Shown one piece after another: positions 15,092 through 18,065 of a stretch of DNA of 18,065 nt. The notes under the pieces were generated by a model, which was given only the letters and a program-made list of their open reading frames with translations, did no database searches and had not been told where the DNA came from. The stretch is from contig JAKRWB010000705.1 of assembly GCA_022353185.1 (NCBI GenBank), positions 1 to 18,065 on the forward strand. Direction: 5' to 3'. This DNA is from ANME-2 cluster archaeon. Lineage in GTDB: Archaea > Halobacteriota > Methanosarcinia > Methanosarcinales > Methanocomedenaceae. How positions within the stretch are numbered: position 1 is the stretch's first letter; each line of letters starts with the position of its first letter. Position numbers and translations under genes: made by a program.

Positions 15092-15462
15092 TTGGAACTA
15101 TCAATCTGGCGCAGGTCAGAATTGTTCGCAAGTTATTTATGCAGGCATCTTTAAGGCTGATGCAGGGAATTTCTTTAATTATGATATGGTAGGGGTGTCT
15201 GTAGGTATTCGGTTGCATCCTTGAACGTAGTTGAGGAATATATTCCAGTTCAATGAACACATAGGTGTTGAGTGAAATATTCCCTGAAATTCGGTATATA
15301 CAGGCCCGGTACATTTGTACGGGGTATACCGTTGTGACTTCGTTCTATAGGCGTCTTTCATGCTCGTAAAAGCGATTGATATCCTGAACAACCTCATCAA
15401 ACACAAAAATCAGGCGCGTAATGATAAACTGTTAAAGTTGCGTGCAGGATTGCGAAATGAAT
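15092..15462. other. Gene-free stretch without a recognisable gene
   Basis: Only scattered short frames occur on both strands. The minus-strand frames here have compositions unlike proteins and no recognisable motif. A hairpin-forming inverted repeat lies at 15292-15331. The stretch may be decayed coding DNA belonging to the remnant zone on its left. Confidence 0.5.
15292..15331. repeat. Imperfect nested inverted repeat
   Basis: CGGTATA (15292-15298) pairs with TATACCG (15325-15331). Inside, CCCGGTAC and GTACGGGG pair with one bulge around ATTT. The two stems are separated by a one-sided internal loop. It could be a folded RNA or the end of a lost mobile element. Confidence 0.4.
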
Positions 15463-15478
15463 CGAAAGTTATTTAAAA
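15463..15478 (+). promoter_or_regulatory. Predicted promoter of the membrane-protein gene at 15512
   Basis: CGAAAG followed directly by TTATTTAAAA is a good archaeal BRE plus TATA box. The expected start near 15498-15502 leaves a short leader of 10-14 nt before the ATG at 15512. Confidence 0.55.
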
Positions 15479-15511
15479 TCAGCAGTGTTCTCATTTCGAT
15501 AGTGGTAAAAA

Positions 15512-15931
15512 ATGAGTAATGAAATGACCAAAGATATCAAAGTACGGATGAATTGGCTGAAGGCCATGTATATTTACACTATTTTTGGAGCGGGAGGATT
15601 CGGATTGGGAATAATTGTCGTTCCCGAAGTGATGAAATCTATGTTTGGATGGCCAGTTTCAGAACCAATAGTCCTGGGAATTGTTGGTAGCGTTTATGTG
15701 GCATTCGGGATATTATCCATATTCGGCATGCGGTCTCCTCTCAAATTTGTGCCTGTTCTGTTGCTGCAACTTTGCTACAAGTCGATATGGTTCATTGGTG
15801 TTATTCTTCCTCTTCTGATTACCGCGCAGTTCCCAAGTTATGCCATATCTTTTGCTATAATATTTGCAACCTATATCATAGGAGACATAATCGCAATACC
15901 TTTTTCCTACGTTTTCGCGAAAGAACAATAG
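15512..15931 (+). CDS. Four-helix membrane protein, unknown function
   Basis: The 139-residue product has a short cytoplasmic start (MSNEMTKDIKVRMNW) and four membrane segments at about 18-38, 51-73, 79-101 and 107-132. Notable are GAGGFGLGI in helix 1, a helix-2 segment GIVGSVYVAFGILSIFGM and the polar YKSIWF in helix 3, which could line a binding site. There is no enzymatic motif. It resembles small conserved hypothetical membrane proteins seen sporadically in environmental genomes, but I cannot name a family. It is monocistronic, with its own promoter-like motif and a strong inverted repeat starting at its stop codon. Confidence 0.7.
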   Translation: MSNEMTKDIKVRMNWLKAMYIYTIFGAGGFGLGIIVVPEVMKSMFGWPVSEPIVLGIVGSVYVAFGILSIFGMRSPLKFVPVLLLQLCYKSIWFIGVILPLLITAQFPSYAISFAIIFATYIIGDIIAIPFSYVFAKEQ

Positions 15932-16022
15932 ATTCAATTCAAGCCTTTGGTTGTATATTAGGCTGGGGTTATCCAATATTGGCAAACGCCAAAGGTAAAA
16001 CATTGAATCCCACCACTTTTTT
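15931..16022 (+). terminator. Nested inverted repeats with T-run after the membrane-protein gene
   Basis: GATTCAAT (15931-15938) pairs with ATTGAATC (16002-16009). Nested inside, CCTTTGG (15944-15950) pairs with CCAAAGG (15989-15995). The interior also has the palindrome CCAATATTGG (15973-15982) and TTGGC/GCCAA (15979-15992). A TTTTTT run follows at 16017-16022. The outer arm begins on the last base of the stop codon. It could be a transcription end, an mRNA-stabilising fold or a very small non-autonomous mobile element. Confidence 0.45.
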
Positions 16023-16101
16023 GTATACATGCGCCTGGATTGAAAACTGAAATCTGTGAACCGATGGAAATATAAAAGCCATGAGCATCCACTCCGATGC
16101 C

Positions 16102-16121
16102 TTTCGGATTTCAATCCGAGG
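16102..16121. repeat. Small hairpin upstream of the toxin-antitoxin pair
   Basis: TTTCGGATT pairs with AATCCGAGG (nine pairs, two G-U). It lies about 130 nt before the antitoxin gene in a stretch of 321 nt (15932-16252) with no gene. A further short symmetric block, CCCAATTTCGGG, lies at 16153-16164. It may belong to a regulatory leader. Confidence 0.3.
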
Positions 16122-16252
16122 TTCGTGACTTCGGAAGGTGTCGTGATGTTTGCCCAATTTCGGGTTAATTATGTGGATAAATGCTTTTGTATGGTAGGTC
16201 GAAAGTATTATTGCAGACGAATCTCATAGTGGAATTTAAAAGGAGCAAGATT

Positions 16253-16504
16253 ATGACACAAGAAAGTGTAGAATTATTAATACCTTTCGAATCATTGGTT
16301 AAATCTATTACAAAACTGCATATGAAGGACAAATTCCAGCTTTGGGAATTACTGGATGAGCAGATGGCGCATGCTGAGGAAAAGACATGGGAAGAAGACC
16401 CGAGTGTGCAAGCTGAGATTCAAGAAGCTCGCACTGCCTATCAGGAAGGAAACTATGTGACTATCGATGAATACATCGCTCAGCGGCGCAAGAAAAATTT
16501 ATGA
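16253..16504 (+). CDS. RelB-like antitoxin
   Basis: The 83-residue acidic protein is rich in Glu and has a C-terminal region typical of antitoxins that wrap a RelE-fold toxin (EDPSVQAEIQEARTAYQEGNY, then VTIDEYIAQRRKKN). The N-terminal half is helical (ESLVKSITKLHMKDKFQLWELLDEQ) rather than a clear ribbon-helix-helix. The ATG at 16253 is chosen over a longer frame from 16181 because AAGGAGC (16240-16246) sits just before it. It ends in an ATGA overlap with the toxin gene, the standard order antitoxin then toxin. Such proteins neutralise the toxin and repress their own promoter. Confidence 0.75.
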   Translation: MTQESVELLIPFESLVKSITKLHMKDKFQLWELLDEQMAHAEEKTWEEDPSVQAEIQEARTAYQEGNYVTIDEYIAQRRKKNL

Positions 16505-16761
16505 ACTACCAGGTTGTAATCCCAAAGCCAGTACAGAAGCAACTAGATGGCCTACCAGATGCTATCTATGACAGAATCATTAAGAAGATAAAGATGTTGG
16601 AGGAGCATCCACGTCCGCGTGGTTGTATCAAACTGAAAGGATATGAGAATGAATACCGTATCCGAATTGGCAACTACCGAATACGGTATGAAGTTTGTGA
16701 CCAAGAATATATCCTAATATTGCTTCACTGCAAGCATCGTAAGAGTGTGTATAAAGACTGA
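16501..16761 (+). CDS. RelE/ParE-family toxin
   Basis: The 86-residue basic protein fits the RelE/ParE fold: YQVVIPKPVQKQLDGLP (strand and helix), IIKKIKMLEEHPRPRGCIKLKG, then YRIRIGNYRIRYEVCDQEYILILLHCKHRKSVYKD. The KLKG, YRIRIGNYRIRYEV and C-terminal HRKSVYKD segments are the family hallmarks. RelE members cleave mRNA on the ribosome, ParE members poison gyrase; the late basic residues and Tyr (HRKSVYK) lean towards the RelE type, but this is not decisive. The start ATG overlaps the antitoxin stop (ATGA). Having a possible gyrase poison in the same window as gyrase is noted but may be accidental. Confidence 0.8.
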   Translation: MNYQVVIPKPVQKQLDGLPDAIYDRIIKKIKMLEEHPRPRGCIKLKGYENEYRIRIGNYRIRYEVCDQEYILILLHCKHRKSVYKD

Positions 16762-16782
16762 TTTTTTAAAGTGTACATGTCT

Positions 16783-16808
16783 TGAATCCGTGTGAATCTG
16801 TGTCTTGA
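16783..16808. repeat. Second copy of the ATCnGTG repeat
   Basis: TGAATCCGTGTGAATCTGTG and the following TCTTGA form a two-unit version of the motif at 127-160. It lies 20 nt after the toxin gene. The remaining DNA up to the ferredoxin promoter is C/T-rich with no coding frame. Confidence 0.45.
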
Positions 16809-16885
16809 AATACTAACTTCCATCCCCCATCCTTTCCTTATAATTTATCTCTATCCTGATCTAATTTAATCCAAATCAGTAAATC

Positions 16886-16893
16886 ATATATAA
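16886..16893 (+). promoter_or_regulatory. Predicted ferredoxin promoter
   Basis: ATATATAA is a good TATA box. Transcription would begin near 16915-16918, giving a leader of about 50 nt that starts with the hairpin at 16915-16931. Confidence 0.5.
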
Positions 16894-16914
16894 CAAGTAG
16901 TTTAATCTGTTTTT

Positions 16915-16931
16915 AAAGGAAAAAATCCTTT
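16915..16931 (+). promoter_or_regulatory. 5' leader hairpin of the ferredoxin mRNA
   Basis: AAAGGA and TCCTTT form a perfect 6-bp stem around AAAAA, at or next to the predicted transcript start. It may stabilise the mRNA. Downstream, the ribosome binding site GGAGG (16953-16957) lies inside a four-codon reading frame ATG GAG GCA TGA (16951-16962), just before the real ATG at 16967. Confidence 0.35.
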
Positions 16932-16966
16932 CGTGTATTTTAATATTATAATGGAGGCATGAACCA

Positions 16967-17179
16967 ATGGCTGTTAAAAAGTACGAAGCTGACGACATTA
17001 CCATCGAAATAGACCATGACAAATGTGTTGGCGCCGGTGAATGTGTGGATGTATGTCCTGTTGAAGTTTTTGAACTCGTGGACGACAAAGCGACAGCACC
17101 AAATATAAAAGAGTGCACCGAATGCTGCCTGTGCGTGGACTCATGCCCGGCCGGTGCTATAACTCATAGTTCCTGTTAA
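16967..17179 (+). CDS. Ferredoxin, two-cluster type with one cluster cysteine missing
   Basis: This small soluble electron carrier has 70 residues. The first cysteine motif reads CVGAGECVDVCP (C20, C26, C30): the second cysteine expected in C-x2-C-x2-C-x3-CP is Ala23. The second motif is complete, CTECCLCVDSCP (C50, C53, C56, C60), with an extra C54; a further Cys ends the protein (C70). Cluster II (C50, C53, C56, C30) should be a normal 4Fe-4S; cluster I (C20, C26, C60) has only three regular ligands and is likely 3Fe-4S or uses another ligand. GGAGG lies 9 nt before the ATG. The gene has its own promoter and is probably transcribed alone. The partner enzymes cannot be told from the neighbours. 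Confidence 0.9.
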   Translation: MAVKKYEADDITIEIDHDKCVGAGECVDVCPVEVFELVDDKATAPNIKECTECCLCVDSCPAGAITHSSC

Positions 17180-17193
17180 CACCAACCTGAAAA

Positions 17194-17213
17194 CCTGCCG
17201 CTCTATCAGCAGG
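17194..17213 (+). terminator. Hairpin after the ferredoxin gene
   Basis: CCTGC and GCAGG pair around a 10-nt loop, 15 nt beyond the stop codon. There is no T-run. It may mark the 3' end of the ferredoxin transcript. Confidence 0.35.
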
Positions 17214-17256
17214 ATTACGCGGGAGTAGGAATATTGATGAGATGATTCCCACTACT

Positions 17257-17266
17257 TTTCATATAG
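17257..17266 (+). promoter_or_regulatory. Possible moeA promoter
   Basis: TTTCATATAG is a modest TATA-like match. A start about 25 nt downstream would leave a leader of about 20 nt before the ATG at 17308. Confidence 0.3.
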
Positions 17267-17307
17267 TTTTATGTGTACTGGCCGTATAGGTACTCCAGGG
17301 TTTTAGG

Positions 17308-18065
17308 ATGGATAGAAAAGAGTTCAGGGAACTTACCTCTTCACGGGATGCCAGGCATATTATCAGCCAGATACCCTTGCAGCCAGAAATTATTGAATTA
17401 AATCTTGCCCGGGCAAGTGGACGTGTACTTGCCAGTGACATTATTGCCAGTGTGGACGTGCCCGGGTTTGACCGTGCTTCAATGGACGGCTTTGCTGTGC
17501 GTGCAAAGGATACCTACCCGGCACGTGAAGACAAACCAGTAAAACTTACACTGGCTGGTAAGGTCGAAACAGGGTATATTCCAGAGGTCACAGTGAGTAA
17601 GGACACGGCCGTGGAAATATCCACCGGTGCCATGATGCCTGCTGGTGCCGATGCTGTTGTGATGGTGGAATACACCAGGCAGGATGGCGGGAACATCGAT
17701 ATCTTGCGCCCCGTATCTGTCAATGAGAACGTCATTCATGCAGGTTCAGATATCATGGTGGGCGAAAGGATACTGGAAGCAGGCATCCGGTTAACATCAA
17801 GAGAGATAGGCGTACTGGCTGCCGTGGGCGTGGAGCAGGTATCAGTAAAAAACCTGGTTGTGGGCATCATATCAACCGGCAGCGAACTGGTTGAACCGGG
17901 TGCAGAACTGATAACTGGCAGGGTATATGACATTAATTCCTACACACTGGACGCGGCTGTAAGTGAATGCGGCGGCAGTGTAAAACATTACGGCATTGTC
18001 AAAGACCACCGTCCAGATATGGAAAAAATCCTTATCCAGGCTGTGAATGAATGCGACCTGGTGCT
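17308..18065 (+). CDS. moeA: MoeA, molybdopterin molybdenumtransferase (3' end outside window)
   Basis: MoeA inserts molybdate (or tungstate) into adenylated molybdopterin to make the active cofactor. The visible 252 codons begin MDRKEFRELTSSRDARHII and contain VPGFDRASMDGFAV (conserved D-x-S-x-x-D-G), ISTGAMMPAGADAVVMVEY, VGIISTGSELVEPG and GRVYDINSYTL, all in the order seen in MoeA. These cover domains I and II and the start of the MPT-binding domain III. Full-length proteins have about 400 residues, so about 150 residues lie beyond the right end. The ribosome binding site is weak (AGGG/TTTTAGG before the ATG). In methanogens the cofactor serves formylmethanofuran dehydrogenase and related enzymes. 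Confidence 0.95.
   Translation, partial: MDRKEFRELTSSRDARHIISQIPLQPEIIELNLARASGRVLASDIIASVDVPGFDRASMDGFAVRAKDTYPAREDKPVKLTLAGKVETGYIPEVTVSKDTAVEISTGAMMPAGADAVVMVEYTRQDGGNIDILRPVSVNENVIHAGSDIMVGERILEAGIRLTSREIGVLAAVGVEQVSVKNLVVGIISTGSELVEPGAELITGRVYDINSYTLDAAVSECGGSVKHYGIVKDHRPDMEKILIQAVNECDLV

Noticed and set aside
15021..15406. Two minus-strand frames of 75-97 codons in the gene-free zone
   Set aside because: Compositions and lack of motifs or ribosome binding sites suggest random frames; one overlaps the plus-strand 47-codon frame.
15345..15430. Minus-strand frame reading ITRLIFVFDEVVQDINRFYEHERRL, protein-like in look
   Set aside because: Only about 28 codons between stops, no start, no recognisable family. 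It could be decayed coding DNA but cannot be supported.
16099..16140. tRNA-like arm: CGAGG-TTCGTGA-CTTCG resembles a T arm
   Set aside because: The position that must be A in the T loop is T, and no acceptor, D or anticodon arm fits upstream. It is listed only as a nearby hairpin.
16181..16252. Longer antitoxin reading frame starting 72 nt upstream
   Set aside because: AAGGAGC directly precedes the ATG at 16253, and the extra 24 residues are not antitoxin-like.

Overview
The window is archaeal, most likely from the Methanosarcinales and their methane- or alkane-oxidising relatives. The evidence is the combination of DNA topoisomerase VI (top6B-top6A) with a complete bacterial-type gyrase (gyrB-gyrA), an ScpA/ScpB condensin pair, TATA/BRE-type promoters (for example CGAAAG followed by TTATTTAAAA near 15463), GGAGG/GGGGGT ribosome binding sites, and moderate-GC genes between AT-rich spacers. 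The proteome is not globally acidic, which argues against a haloarchaeon. The genus cannot be fixed from this sequence.

Layout. 1-1705: AT-rich leader, then hisA and hisB of histidine biosynthesis. 1706-2481: a long gene-free stretch with a promoter-like motif, a two-tier hairpin ending in a T-run (candidate small RNA or terminator) and two further inverted repeats. It leads into a 76-residue stand-alone Lrp/AsnC ligand-binding (RAM) protein. 2829-12324: a chromosome-topology cluster, all on the plus strand and tightly packed: top6B, top6A, gyrB, gyrA, scpA, scpB. 12349-14832: an FAD-dependent phytoene-desaturase-like oxidoreductase, a convergent small membrane protein, and a divergent UbiE-like methyltransferase. 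14833-16966: an accessory-looking zone with the broken end of a LigD-type 3'-phosphoesterase gene, a 47-codon reading frame, a four-helix membrane protein, nested inverted repeats and a RelB/RelE-like toxin-antitoxin pair. 16967-18065: a two-cluster ferredoxin lacking one cluster cysteine, and the 5' two thirds of moeA (molybdopterin molybdenumtransferase), cut by the window end.

How the genes fit together. Topo VI relaxes and decatenates, gyrase introduces negative supercoils, and ScpA/ScpB work with SMC (not in this window) to organise the chromosome, so the centre of the window is a coherent DNA-topology and segregation unit. Overlaps (top6B/top6A, gyrB/gyrA, scpA/scpB) indicate translational coupling. 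The most unusual points are short tandem coding repeats at both ends of GyrA (six 24-nt units at the N-terminus and six 15-nt units at the C-terminus, both giving acidic low-complexity tails), an scpB gene that seems to start at a non-standard AUA codon next to a hairpin hiding its ribosome binding site, a very long C-terminal extension of ScpB, and the altered ferredoxin cluster. I see no clear new multi-gene defence or metabolic system. No tRNA, rRNA, CRISPR array or intact insertion sequence was recognised.
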